Positions 12,141 through 24,849 of a DNA stretch of 64,000 nucleotides are shown piece after piece (within the stretch, counting starts at the first letter, position 1; every line of letters starts with the position of its first letter). Origin of the DNA: Dermacentor variabilis (Eukaryota > Arthropoda > Arachnida > Ixodida > Ixodidae). The position numbers and the translations under genes are program-made. The DNA lies in contig NC_134577.1 in the NCBI RefSeq assembly GCF_050947875.1, positions 66,777,639 to 66,841,638 of the forward strand, given 5' to 3'. Below the pieces are notes generated by a model. It was not told where the DNA came from, ran no database searches, and saw only the letters and a list, made by a program, of their open reading frames with translations.

Positions 12141-13065
12141 CCATAGAAAGGTTTGCTTTTCAGTTATTTTTCTCCAATATACAGTACTGCTATCCCAACT
12201 TCACAGAAGGTGGGCTATTGAAGAGTTTCCACAAACGAAATGACCACATCATGCAACTCAATTACCACAAGAGCCGTCCCTACAGTTTGGCCGTCAGATT
12301 CAGCACTTGATCTGCCACCTGTCAAAGATTCTGAAATCTAGATTCTGAAATCTAGAGAGGGTCATGGCGAGTTCGTGTGATGGCTCCCCCCCCCCTCCTC
12401 ATTCATCCAACATCCGTGCAAATGCGTGCAACTGGGTCATGAAACTTTTGCACCCACCGTGTAAATCCAAATGTAGTATTGTGATGGGTTGCTCTAAGCT
12501 ACAACAAGACAACGACATGCCCACGAATGGCATCAGGAATGAGAGGCTAGCGTACGGTATGTCGCAAATAGGGCAGCCACGAACAACTTCCGTACATTTG
12601 CTTTCGTTTATGAGGTGGTTTGTCAGCTTTTTTTAGTGTTGTGCAGCTGTTGTGCATACATCTGTGTCGATTTGGCACCAAACCGGAACTTTATTTAGGC
12701 ACAATGAAGGCAGTGGTGATTAGCCCTAGTCTAGGCAATGTTCACCGCAGATTCACCACTGGCCGACGTGGTAACGGGCCGCAAGCTGTCACGGAATGCT
12801 TGCTGCTAATACGATCCTACTGGTAGCTCATCAGTGCTCTGTCCTGAGACCATGCATGCGGGTTCGATTAACAGCTGTTGAAGCAGCATGAAGCTCGTCA
12901 CCATATATTAAACACAATACACGCGCCTACCGGCAGCTAATAGGCCCGATTTTCAAACATGCTTTCGCAGTTTACGAAACATGCCCTGCTATTGTTGCCT
13001 TTCCCTCTGTCCGTACCATGTTATCATTTAGATTGGTCTTATCAACCAGGACAAACCTTGTACCT

Positions 13066-13770
13066 TGTACTATAAAACCTCACTAATTCGAGTTTTGCAA
13101 AACAAAAAAACAAAAAATCCATATTAACCAAACGCCGAGTTATGGATAATTGAGGGCTTAAAAAAAGAGAAACAGTATACAAATCGAGCGTGTAAAATGG
13201 ACTTTCGCCATGTTGATTGACACAGGCTGGCAATTGACTTGTGAGGGTCAGTCGATGATCATAGCTCAATATCTTGCGCGCGAGGCAAGAAGGAAAGCGG
13301 GGCGGAAGCGCGCTGTCACGAGGCAGGAAGCGAGGGAGAGAGTGGGGAAGGTGTTACTAGTGGTGGCTGCTGTTAACGGCACGCCACACGGGTGCTGTAT
13401 CTCGAAAGCGATCTGCGATGTGAATAAAGTGAGCGCCCACGCTGACCTCATCGTCAACGTGATCCGCAATGTGGAAAAAGTGCGTACAGTGCTGGTAGCT
13501 TCGTATGTGCTGTGCTTTCGACGTTTAGTTCGTGTTGAAGCGAGAGACAGCATGAAGGTCAAATTCGCTCGCTGCTGCTGCCCCGCTTATATTGCTTAAT
13601 TTGCTACTGCAATCGATGCTTTGCCTTTCGGGCGAAACTGCGACTTTTTTAATTGTTTTTTACTTTGGACTTTCATCACTCACTCTTTGCAATAAAGTTG
13701 TTAGAGGTCGCGACGAAAGTTTTGGAACTGAGGTATCTCGGATATTATCGACTTCGGATTCGATCTCTCC
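13066..13770. mobile_element. Tigger-like non-autonomous element, ends uncertain
   Basis: It starts TATAAAACCTCACTAATTCG, then ACGCCGAGTTATGGATAATT, in Tigger style. The interior (13210-13599) is GC-rich with a 129-codon frame that resembles nothing known. A GTTGAAGCGAGAGACAGCAT stretch is similar to one inside the 15215-15945 element. The right end (ATCTCGGATATTATCGACTT) is not clearly inverted. Confidence 0.35.
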
Positions 13771-14571
13771 TTCAGTGACAGCGGAGCATTCATACACCTC
13801 TTGCATAATGAATTTGTCAATTGTAATGACCATTAGGGCTTTTGTGAGAGAGAAAATGACAAAAATGCAACACCAAAGTGATGCTGCTCTTAAGTTTCAG
13901 TTGGCTTTTCACGTGACTGACTGTTAGTGCCACCATGTGGCACTTTATTATATGTGCCTGACGGTCAGGCTTTGTGAAGTGGCTGTACCCTTGAACCGTA
14001 CAAATAAATGTCAGTTCTTTGTTGGCTTTTACTGGAAGTGGTCACCTCTGTTTCTGTGGTGCACTTGCGGCCGTTAGGCCTGTCGCATTAAGCCTCGCAT
14101 GCAGTTGCGTCACCGCAACACTGCTACGACATCTACCTATATTGTGCTACGTTACCTTTCATGCGATGCCAACACTGCTTGATTCACAGAAATGGCAGAG
14201 AGGGGTCATGCAGAGATTACGTCAACTTATTCATTTTGGACAATTTGTTGACGATTTTCTATGCAACAAAGTGACATATCGGCACACACAATATGACAAT
14301 AGACTCCTAGGTGAACTATCCACCAACCTAACTCAGGCTAATATTTTTCTTTAGTGTCCATTTATTAAACCCCACCTTTTGATTGGAGACATCATCAATT
14401 TCATCATTAATTATTACAAAAGGACGAGCAGTTTTGTCAACACTGTGCTTCATAAACACTGACATTTCATTCACTCCAAAGAGAGAAAAGAAAATATAGA
14501 AAATGGAAAGCCAGCAGTCCACAAATAAACGCAAGAATAAAGTTGTTTAGGATTTTCTGCTGTACTCCTAC

Positions 14572-14660
14572 CTGTGTCAGCAACTCGTGGCCCCTCGGTG
14601 TTTGACGACAGGCTGGCGGGAGCCTTGGCCTTGGGCGTGCCACCACTCCTGTCAAGGTAC
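14572..14660 (-). CDS. Unidentified gene, coding exon 3
   Basis: This short exon of 89 bases lies between acceptor CTTGTGCAG and donor ACAG|GTAGGA. It completes the codon left by exon 2 (AG+G), encodes about 29 residues (YLDRSGGTPKAKAPASLSSN then TEGPRVADT) and leaves one base. Its composition is Ala/Pro/Ser/Lys-rich, as in a flexible linker. Support comes from matching phase on both sides and from codon-like composition in otherwise AT-rich surroundings. No function can be read from it alone. Confidence 0.65.
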
Positions 14661-15214
14661 CTGCACAAGACACTTAGCATGAGTATAAGAGAACCTCCAC
14701 AGAATGGAAATTCAGCTTTTACGACAACAACAGATGCTTGTGACCGGCCGGCACCACCACTGCGGCTTATGCAAGCACCGTCCGGTGGTTTAGCAAGGAA
14801 CCCGGTGGCGCACGCAGGGCATGTGCTGCTCTGCTGCGATTTGTTGGCTTATTCAGCAAGGAAACAGCCAGGCTGCAACGCCCAGGGTAACAAAACTTGG
14901 CGAGGTTCATAAAGAAAATAATAAATAAATAAATCTGTGCTGGACAGTTGTGCGTGCATACACGCACGCATTAAAGCCCTAAGAAAATTTGAACACATAT
15001 CGGTATCTACTTTCAGCAGTTCAAAAAGCATATGTTCTAATGCATGAATGCAAACCGTATAAAGATACGTATCATGATTCCAATGCAAATAAGGACTGTC
15101 TGCTATCCATCCACATGCATTTTGCTGAAGGAGCAAAACAATCCGGCCCTACTCAACTGCAAAAGACTCCAAATGCACTGACTGCAGCCTCTTAAATGGG
15201 TAAGATAATGTTAT

Positions 15215-15945
15215 ACAGTTAAACTTCAATATAACGAATTTCAATATGATGAAATTCTCAATATAACAAAGTATTTAATTCTTTATAACCTTTTGTCCAT
15301 AGAACACCACATATCTCAATATGATAAAGTTTGTTTATACACAATTTCAATATGCCATACTTTCCCTGCTGCCATGAAGAAATAAGTGGGGGGCAGATAG
15401 GCACACGTCTCCTTTTCTAGCATGGCCAGGGCTATGCGTGGCTGTCAGCGTGACTAAGTGCGTACACAGCCCGTGTAACCTGTTTTAGAGGTAGTAATCT
15501 GCCATGTGCGCAAAGAGTGGGCATGCTGAGATGTTGTGGCATCATGTGTGTTCGTCTTCCCGAGTATTTAGTACTGGAGGTCGCCTAATCTCGAGTTTAG
15601 GAGATGCGTTGAAGCAAGAGGCAGACGAAGCATTCACTCTCTACTGCTGCTTTTTATGACAGCATCATGCGGGCGACACTATCAGCCGCGGGGGTGCAGT
15701 GGGGGTGAAAGCGTGGCTGGCTTTGCTTCATACCACCGATGTGAAGATATTGTCAACACAGCATGAAACTATCCTTTGTTACCACCTTCAAATTCAACAA
15801 AAGAATTTCTTTCTTATTCAAGTTTGCGTTTTTCAATTGCCTGATGATTTAAAAAATTTTGCAGGCCCTTCCGTGTAAGAAAAATACACTGGCGACTGTA
15901 CTCAGTTGCATAAATGGTCGAATTTTAATATAATGAAATTAAAAT
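15215..15945. mobile_element. ATAACGAA-type element
   Basis: The left arm (AAACTTCAATATAACGAATT; ATAACAAAGTATTTAATTCT) matches the arm at 58375-58507 through TTTGTTTATACACAATTTC. The right end near 15900-15945 shows a weaker inverted counterpart (AATTTTAATATAATGAAATT). The interior has no recognisable coding. It lies in intron 3 to intron 2 territory of the unidentified gene. Confidence 0.5.
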
Positions 15946-16291
15946 AAAGAAAAGCAGCAGCAGCAGCAGCATCGATGCAACGGCAGTGAGTGGTCTTCAT
16001 AGGGGCGTGCTCATTGAAGCGCAGTGCATAAGACTGCAGTGTGTTGCTGAATGTAGATCTGTGGACATGCAGCATTGTTCTTGCCATGGAACGTCACCAG
16101 ATTTTCATTAATGGCCAAAGCACTGATGCTCCTAGTCATACTGTCACCAGCTAAACCATCTGTTAGCTGGCACAATCTATCCCAAACATTGCATGTGGAC
16201 TGTGTTCACAGGAACAGAATTCAGAATGTGAGCCATCGCAAGCCTGCCATCTAAAAAAAATTGCAATTGAGGCAACCTGGTTGTTTTCTCT

Positions 16292-17972
16292 GTGAATCAC
16301 CCCTTGGTGCAATACAAGTCTTTTAATGCTTTTGAAAGACGTATGCCTCAGATGTATCAGATGTATGCCTTAAGAGACAAAGCCGGCAATATCATTACTA
16401 ATGTGGATGAGATAGTTCAAGTGGCTGAGGAGTTCTATAGAGATTTATACAGTACCAGTGGCACTCACAACGATAATGGACGAGAGAATAGTCTAGAGGA
16501 ATTTGAAATCCCACAAGTAACGCCGGAAGAAGTAAAGAAAGCCTTGGGAGCTATGCAAAGGGGGAAGGCAGCTGGGGAGGATCAGGTAACAGCAGATTTG
16601 TTGAAAGATGGTGGGAATATTGTTCTAGAGAAACTGGCCACCCTGTATACACAATGCCTCATGGCCTCGAGCGTACCGCAATCTTGGAAGAACGCTAACG
16701 TAATCCTAATCCATAAGAAAGGAGATGCCAAAGACTTGAAAAATTACAGACCGATCAGCTTACTGTCCGTTGCCTACGAACTATTTACTAAGGTGATCGC
16801 AAATAGAATCAGGACCACCTTAGACTTCTGTCAAGCAAAGGACCAGGCAGGATTCCGTAAAGGCTACTCAACAATAGACCATATTCACACTAACAATCAG
16901 GTGATAGAGAAATGTGCGGAATATAACCAACCCTTATATATAGCTTTCATTGATTACGAGAAAGCGTTTGATTCTGTCGAAACCTCAGCAGTCATGGAGG
17001 CATTACGGAATCAGGGTGTAGACGAGCCATATGTAAAAATACTGTAAGATATCTACAGCGGCTCCACAGCCACCATAGTCCTCCATAAAGAAAGCAACAA
17101 AATCCCAATAAAGAAAGGCGTCAGGCAGGGAGATACGATCTCTCCAATGCTATTCACAGCGTGTTTACAGGAGGTATTCAGAGACCTGGATTGGGAAGAA
17201 TTGGGGATAAGATTTAATGGAGAATACCTTAGTAACTTGCGATTCGCTGATGATATTGCCTTGCTTAGTAACTCAGGGGACCAATTGCAATGCATGCTCA
17301 CTGACCTAGAGAGGCAAAGACGAAGAGTGGGTCTAAAAATTAATCTGCAGAAAACTACAGTAATGTTGAACAGTCCAGCAGTTTACAATAGGTAGCGAGG
17401 CACTGGAAGTGGTAAGGGAATACGTCTACTTAGGGCAGGTAGTGACCACGGATCCGGATCATGAGACTGAAATAATCAGAAGAATAAGAAAGGGCTGGGG
17501 TGCATTTGGCAGGCATTCTCAGATCATGAACAGCAGGTTACCATTATCCCTCAAGAGAAAAGTGTATAATAGGTGTGTCTTACCAGTACTCACCTATGGG
17601 GCAGAAACCTGGAGGCTTACGAAAAGGGTTTTACTTAAATTGAGGACGACGCAACCAGCTATGGAAAGAAGAATGATGGGTGTGACGTTAAGGAATAAGA
17701 AAAGAGCAGATTTGGTGAGGGAACAAATGCGAGTTAATGACATCTTAGTTGAAATCAAGAAAAAGAAATGGGCATGGGCAGGACATGTAATGAGGAGGGA
17801 GATGTAATGAGAAGGGAAGCAGGGGGCGGCAGAAAGTTAGGAGGGCGGATGAGATTAAGAAGTTTGCAGGGAAGACATGGCCACAATTACTACATGACCG
17901 GGTTAGTTGGAGAAGTATGGGAGAGGCCTTTGCCCTACAGTGGGCGTAACCAGACTGATGATGATGATGAAA
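16292..17972 (+). mobile_element. RTE-clade LINE, 5'-truncated and broken
   Basis: Reverse-transcriptase coding in the RTE/BovB style: GKAAGEDQVTADLLKDGG, NANVILIHKKGDAKDLKNYR, PISLLSVAYELFTKVIANRI, DQAGFRKGYSTIDHIHT, AFIDYEKAFDSV, VRQGDTISPMLFTACLQEVF and the catalytic FADD box (LRFADDIALLSN). Then come the thumb and the C-terminal part YVYLGQVVTTD, VLPVLTYGAETW and KKKWAWAGHVMRRE. The frame is broken by an in-frame TAA at 17045-17047, a stop at 17393 followed by a shift before 17409, and another shift near 17800. The endonuclease domain is missing, so the copy is 5'-truncated. The 3' end is a short TGATGATGATGA run, typical of RTE tails. It is antisense to the host gene, inside an intron. 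Confidence 0.88.
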
Positions 17973-18012
17973 GCTTTGACCTTTAGCATGTCTTCAACAT
18001 TTCTGAGCTCAC

Positions 18013-18240
18013 CTGGAGGCAAGATTCTCGTTGCTGCCACACAGGGAATCATCGTCAATGAAGTCCACCTGGTCGGTGACCGTCAGAGCACGGTGCGGCC
18101 CCCTGTTGACGCCTGTAAGGCCACCTGATGGCCCCGTGTAGGCCGCCAGGATGCGCTTGGAAAGGGGTGCGATGTCCCGGTTGGGCAAATCATAGCACGA
18201 CTTGGAGTGTACAATCTCAGGTTGCTTGGGCAGCCCTTCC
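18013..18240 (-). CDS. Unidentified gene, coding exon 2
   Basis: The exon is bounded by an acceptor (TTATTTCAG) and a donor (CCAG|GTGAGC). It is 228 bases long, takes one base to complete a codon from exon 1 and leaves two, so phase is kept. It encodes about 75 residues starting EGLPKQPEIVHSKSCYDLP, then NRDIAPLSKRILAAYTGP, a Gly-rich stretch and a Ser/Asp-rich end (DFIDDDSLCGSNENLAS). No domain is recognised; the tail looks disordered. The intron to exon 1 is about 18.4 kb and packed with repeats. An RTE-type LINE ends only about 40 bp beyond the donor, on the opposite strand. Confidence 0.75.
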
Positions 18241-20220
18241 CTGAAATAAGAATGCATGAATTTGTCATGTTAACCCTCCCAGGTGCCGCATTTTGATACA
18301 GAGAAAAAAAAAAAAAGAACATTGCAGTTTCACGGCTTCTTTGAGCTACGGTATTTGTAACACTGATTTCAGAGCAGTTGGTCTCCACGTCTCCAGGTGG
18401 AAGCCCTGCATTTTGATGGCATCGAGTCAATGTAACTGGGCCTCTCGATGCTACTCAGGCTTTTTTTGAGCACAGTGCAATATGCACCCTATGCTCCCCG
18501 ATCTGTTGGGCATACCACTTCCTGTCAACATTTCACACTGCTTTTAGAGGAACAATCTAGGCACCATAGTGAGCGCAGATGTCATACAATTCAGATCTAT
18601 GGCACCGCAATTTTTTTTTACCAGTTGCACAGTCCTCTAGCAATTACCACACTATCACAGATGTACCAGGAGACCCCCCTTCTGTTTATATATGCCTCCC
18701 TATTTATGTTAAAGGACATGACTTTTTATCACAAACGTATCTGCCAGTGATACGATTTCAGGCTAACAGGCACCTAAGAAGAGACCCCACTCTGACAGCT
18801 ATTTTCTTTATCCTATAATGGGGCATTTGTGATCAGCACTCCTTATGTAAAAACAGACACAGTCACAGCAAGCAAACCAACAATGGCAGAAACCATTGCG
18901 AGCCCTGAGCTTCTGAATCGGTTGTCTTCTTTCTGAGAGAGCAGTAGACTGCTTCTATGAGTAGTGCCAGTCTTCTTCATTACAATCTGCGTACAAATCT
19001 CAAACTTGCAATATTTACGCAGTCTCGTGTGTTGAATGCACTTTTTCAATTACATTATGCAGTTTCTCGCTTTGTATGCAAAATCATCAAATGGCTCATT
19101 GAGCAAGAAAGCCGGCAGCTTCTGTAGCATTGAAACGGCAGACAATTTCCCACTGGCTCAGACGCCACGTCACGAGAAAGTCTCGATGGAGCAGCGCACG
19201 TCGAAGGGAACACCTGCTGCCTTAGTAGCATGCCAGAGGTTGTGCGAGGGGAGAGGGCATTGCCACAACACCATGTTGCCCTCGCTCTAAGAAGCCGGCA
19301 CGTGGCCCCATATCTCTCTCTCTCTCACCCCCACTGGGCATAAGCATGTACCGATATGGTACATGCAGTGCAAAACGCAAAGTATCGCTCAGCAGCGTAG
19401 GATTGGACATTATTGCTTTTGCATTCACAACTCATAAAAGCTCAGCTGTCCTCGGATTTTTTTTTTTTTTTTCTAGGGACCCCAATGACAATTTTGGTGC
19501 AGTAATGTATCTAGTTTTACAAGTCACACTGCTGCAATATTCATTTCCAGAGGAATATAAACTCCCATAGTGACCAGTAAGGCAGACATTGCTGCGTTTC
19601 CTTTTACATAACGTTTATAAAATTAATTATTTTAATGTGAACGCATTATATGGTCCATAAGGTGAAAATCTGGCATAGTTATCGGTGTCGGCCTGACTAC
19701 ACGTTGGTACAAAAAAAAGCTACGAACCCTTGGCCTTTGGTGGGAGTCGAGCCCATGACCTTTGGTGTTAATTAAGGCAAGCTTAATTAATGTAGAGTTA
19801 ATTAACGCACACAAACCCCCAACCTTGGGTGGTAGTCAAACCCACGGCCCTTGGTGTTAATTAAGGTGAAGTTAATTAAGACCAAGTTAGTTAAGGTAGA
19901 GTTAAGATGCTCGAACCCACAACTTTCTTTGGGAGTCGAACCCACAATTTTTGGTGTTAAGGCAAAGTTAAATTAAGACGACTGAAAGAGCATGGGTATT
20001 GCGCGGAAGTCGCAATGCTTTCACATTCATCCACGTAGGGATAACTAAGTGCCCCTTCAATTTTTATAATGTGTCAGAAAGAATTTAACTATAAACATTT
20101 AGCATTCTCCAACTTTCATTCTTGCTTTACTGTGCACTCTATTTTCACATCATACAGGTGAACGAGATATTTCACACCATATCCAGTCTGATTATTAAAC
20201 AACAAAGAATCACTATTTTT
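18241..20220. other. Intron 1 of the unidentified gene, left part
   Basis: No exon was found. It holds the minisatellite at 19724-19976, a CT microsatellite near 19313-19327 and a palindrome GCATGTACCGATATGGTACATGC at about 19345. A GC-richer patch near 19100-19290 looks like old repeat. Confidence 0.5.
19724..19976. repeat. Degenerate minisatellite (GGTGTTAATTAAGG)
   Basis: Repeated blocks of TTGGTGTTAATTAAGG, AAGTTAATTAAG and GGGAGTCGAACCCACA occur in alternating order about four times. Units are of uneven length. Confidence 0.7.
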
Positions 20221-20618
20221 GGACAGGGTAAACAGCACATAAGCCGAGGGCACGTGAAAGAATGACAACACAAGCACTGACTAATGCTGTCTTTATTACA
20301 ACAAGGCAATATATAGAAATCAGGCACAGCTTCTTCGCATGCGCCAAGCATATTGTCCTAAAGCCTTAAGCAAAAAAGAAATCATATTCCTAGACGCTCC
20401 TGCGGAATAACCACCTTTATAAGCAGAGGATTCATCCTTTCTAAAACTTTAAGCAATGCCTTTTATCCTTGGTGATATGCTCGGCGCATGTGGGGAAGCT
20501 GTACCTGGTTTCTATATACTGTCTTGTTGAAATAAGGATAACATTGTTAGTCAGTGCTTGTGTTGTCATTCTTTCATGCATCCTCATCTTGCGAGCTGTT
20601 TACTCCGTCCAAATATGC
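20221..20618. mobile_element. Foldback MITE with arms over 100 bp
   Basis: The left arm GGACAGGGTAAACAGC..., then GAAAGAATGACAACACAAGC and ACTGACTAA, is mirrored at the right (GCTTGTGTTGTCATTCTTTC ... GCTGTTTACTCCGTCC). Pairing goes on inward through TATATAGAAA.CAGG.ACAGC, giving arms of roughly 110 bp around a loop of roughly 170 bp. No coding. Confidence 0.75.
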
Positions 20619-22088
20619 AACACCAACTAATCTAACGTCGATGCTTCATAAAGAACACAACATATTAGGATTAAGAACTGCATAACATACTGGAAAGACA
20701 CAAATCTAAATTCAGAACATCAATTTGCAAAGCAAGTGACAGTTTTTATTTATAGTCAAAAATATAAAAACTATTTCATTACTATATCTGCAAAATTTTG
20801 TAATCAGTTTCAGCCAACATAATAAACTTTCTGAAACATGGCTTAATGAACATCAGCAATGTTAATAGTAATACAGTAATGCACCCTCAATAGACAGCAG
20901 TTTATTCAAGGATGCAACTGCAAAGTCATCTATGCAACAGACCAAAAGTCTGAGAAAAGTTGGAAAACAGGCTCCCCAATGTTTTCAGAGCAAGCTTAGA
21001 GGTTCAACCATACAATTGGAAGCACTGAACTACCAAACAGATATACCATGGGCCATCGAGCTTTTGTCAATCTGAAAAGAGCCTGACAAATTTAGAACGA
21101 AAATTAAATTTGGTTAGACAAGGCAGCACGTGCTTCAAAAAACTGTAAGGGTGACTGCAGTTACTCCACCTGAGTTGATGTTGTCTTTCAAGTTTTTCTC
21201 AGTAAGCAAGGATAGCCTATGCGGCCACCACAACTCTTCAGCCCATTACATTAAGGAAACCACTCTCTGGCATGGTTTATAGGAGCTGGCATGGCAAATT
21301 ATATGCAACCATAATGTCTCGAGTTGTTGCTTATCACCAAGAGATGACCCCCCCCCCCCTCGCCCCCACTTTTTTTTTCACTAGGAATCTTGCAGAGAAC
21401 AAAAAAAAAAAAAATCCCGTGATATTGAAAGCACAGTCCACATTATGGTCTGCTGGTGCAGTATCGACATTAGCCATGCATAATAATAAAAAAGAAAGCT
21501 TGCAGTCCACTTAAAGAGAAATATTAGTTACTTTTCCATTATCTGTTTGTATTAGTGTGGACAAGGACAATCGCATGCTAACACTTGCTGACGAAGCATA
21601 TCACTTACTGATTACAGCCTAATAAAATTTTCTACACACACACACACATATATATAATGAACGAGGAGAATGGGGGTTAACTGAGGGGCCCGATTTTTGT
21701 TAATCATATCATAAGAAGCCAACAAACAATGACACCAAGGACAACATAGGGGAAATTACTTGTGCTTACTAACTGAATTAAAGAGATGATAAATTAATAG
21801 AAATGAAAGTGAATTATCCACTTTCATTTCCACACACAGCCCAATTTCTACAGCTGAATTCCGCTATTTCGGCCATGGTGCCAGCTACTTGTTCAATTTC
21901 CTAACTAGCATTGCTCTTTCCTTATCCTCCCTAATATATTGAAAATGGAGAGACCATTCATTAGAAAGGGACAGTGCATTTTAATACAAGCTGTATTAAA
22001 CGAACATCTGAGCTCTCTCTCAATCAACTATTAAGTAAGAGTACAACCTTGCAAAAGGATGGATAGGTGGGCTAGTTGGTAATGCATC

Positions 22089-22206
22089 CTTAGAAAAACT
22101 TAAGAGCGCCATAAACACACAGGACGTAGAAAAGGAACACACATCACACGCATGTGTGGTGTGTATTACTTTTCTATGTTCTGTGTGTTTATAGCACTTT
22201 TTCTAA
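22089..22206. mobile_element. Short foldback MITE
   Basis: CTTAGAAAAACTTAAGAGCG...ATAAACACACAGGACGTAGA pairs with the complement of TTCTATGTTCTGTGTGTTTA...TTTTTCTAAG around a GCATGTGTGGTG centre. It is about 118 bp with arms of about 55 bp. Confidence 0.65.
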
Positions 22207-24849
22207 GAAAGATTGCAACCATGACTTTTTGCTAAGTGCCTTGAATTCACCGACAAATTACACGCAGCTGTCGAATTACAAAGCTATAAAATGGGCAACA
22301 ATTTTAAAAGTTGCATGACCTCTGTCACAACCTGTTTCTCATTTGCCTTACTGTATGCAAGAACCCAGCATTTAAAATATTATGCAGAGACCTCTGAGGA
22401 TTATTGCTGAAGTAAGCGAAGCTTCTTGTTTGAATGTCTCCACTGCTTCTGACCATCATTGGGCTTCTCATCTTTTGGCTAAATCAGCATCACGTGATAT
22501 GTCGCTCTTCACTGATTGAGGGGTTGCTCCATTGGCAGCCATCTCTGTAACCTTATGTAATATGCCAACTCAGAGTGCTGATGTAACACATATTGCTGAG
22601 GCGCGTCCCTTCAGCCATGACCGTGAGCAGGTGTGCATCTGCCATGGCAGGATGACACACCACTGACACAAACAATCAAATGGTGTCACGCCCTACACAC
22701 ACCTTCCCCCTCTCCACATCCTCCTCCCCCTCTTCACAGTCAAATCACTACAGCATCAAAACCATTTCGGCTCCGCTAGGATAGCTTTGCTTTTAACAAT
22801 TCTTATTGCGTTGCTGAAATATTTGCAGGTAAACCGGCTCTCTGAATGCAACATCTTATGGCCCATAACAGCTTAGCCCAACAGCGGAAAGGAAAAATAA
22901 AAGCTAACTCACTGTCAAAATAGCACCACCACACAGAAGCCGCAGCCCAAGTACATCCTTTTCAGCCGTCTTTAGAACCCAGACTGAATAAAAGCCAACT
23001 ACAAGGTCGTACGGCAATTGAGCCATGAGCATAATGTAAAGACGACCTTGTGAACGTCCTTCTGTTGCGGCTGGGACAGCTTCCGTGAAGTAGTGTTTAA
23101 AAGCAATTGCTGAAAGTGCAATGTATTCATTGGAGTAAAAAGCAAAAAAGGAAAAAAAAAAGAAATAAGAGAGAGAGAGAGATGAAAACAGTTTATGGGA
23201 GTGAAGTACTCTTCCAAGGCTATTTGCACATCGTTGGCAGAAAAAAAAAAGAAAATAATATTATTTGTAGGGAAATATAAAGCCGAAATCTCACCATTAT
23301 GAATTTCGAACCCAAACTGCAACTATGTCATTGCAACATAATGTGTTTCATGGTACCTTTGCACATTTGGGTCACTTTATATTTTTAAATTACGTTTCGA
23401 AGTGGAACTCCAGCGTATCAAGATTTAATGCTTTCAAAAAATTTATAAATTCAAGTTAGACTTTTGTGAACCACCAATAAGGTTAATTCTTTTCCCCTGT
23501 GCATATCTGATGAGAATTTCAGCATATCACACCTTGTTCTTATAGCTCTGATATTCAAATTCTAGTTTCCTATTTACCGTAATGCCCTGATGGGTAAAAC
23601 TAATACTTTTAAAGCTGCTCACACTGATTCACAGTTTGAACAGAGACTACTGTAGAAACATTCCTAGAGGGTTCCGTTCCATAGGCTTGTGCAATGGCAA
23701 GCAGACTAAGGAGTTATGGAGCAGACTAAGACTAACACTAAGACTAAGGAGCAGACCAATGCTGTTAAGCATTGTTTGCTGTGTAAATGCAATGATTTAC
23801 GGGGTTAAAAAGATACAGAAAAGAAATTCGAAATCAGTCCATAAAGGTGTTATACTACTAAACTATTTAGTTAATATTGCAGTAAGAAGTTCATCACTGG
23901 AAGAGAAAATAAAAGTCAAAATTTCATTTTTCAAATTTTCAGTGGTGGAAGAGCCAAATACTTTTTGTAGCAGATCTTGTAGCAGAAAAAATTCCTTTTG
24001 CAGCAGACCTCTCGGCTTATGAAGCCAGGTATTTTCTTAAGGCTACAGAATGATACAATGCAAGCTCTGAAACTCTTAAATAATTTTACAAAGGTATTGA
24101 CACATGAAAATTGCACGGGCATACATCGAAAAGGAATTCTAAAACAGTGTAATTAAGGGCACCATGCCACAAACTTATGAAATGCTCCATGCAGCAAGCT
24201 GCTTACAAACACTGGTAAAAGCAAAAATGACAGAACAAGTACAGAAGTTGGAACATCGCCCAATTAGTATATGCTGCTTTACTGTTCATCTGAGAGACAT
24301 CAGGCTTGCAAGTGGTTCTGAGAGCCTCTTTAGTGCCTCTTTTAACAGTGTCTCATCACTCTGGATAGCAGGGAAACATTTTGTCTTCATCGCTTTGGAA
24401 ATTAGGAGTTCAGCATCTTTTTTTTTTTTTTTTCTGGTTTGATTTTACCCTGGAAGCTCTCATTTGCCTTCTTTGCAGGCACATAAGAATCATCCTATTT
24501 TCATTCCAGTTTTGCATTCCCTGCTGATGCACCCACATCTACTCACTGCTGGTGAACTTCTCTACTCCTAGAAGTTATTGCTTATTATAAATGCCTCACT
24601 TGTGAATCAACAGGCAGAGGAGTTTCAGGACCAAAAATATTGATGCGCTACACAACACAGGCTAGAGTGCAAGCTCCAGTACATTAGCAACAGCAGACGT
24701 CACTGGGGCAGACATGAAGCAATTATTGCCAAAATGAGGCTTTTGTAGAAGCATGTAACAAGGTGTGCCCTTTGCAGCAGATAGGAGGAAATGTAGCAGC
24801 AGTTTAAGAATTAGCAGCAGTTCTCAATTTAAGAATTACAATATACAAA
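22207..24849. other. Intron 1 of the unidentified gene, no exon seen
   Basis: AT-rich with poly-A/T runs and a (GA)n run near 23168. A 128-codon frame at 23636-24022 has no domain and lies in unstructured sequence. Nothing else recognised. Confidence 0.45.

Noticed and set aside
19724..19976. Possible CRISPR-like array because of regularly repeated short blocks
   Set aside because: Repeat units are degenerate and uneven, spacers are not unique, and the DNA is eukaryotic; it is a minisatellite.
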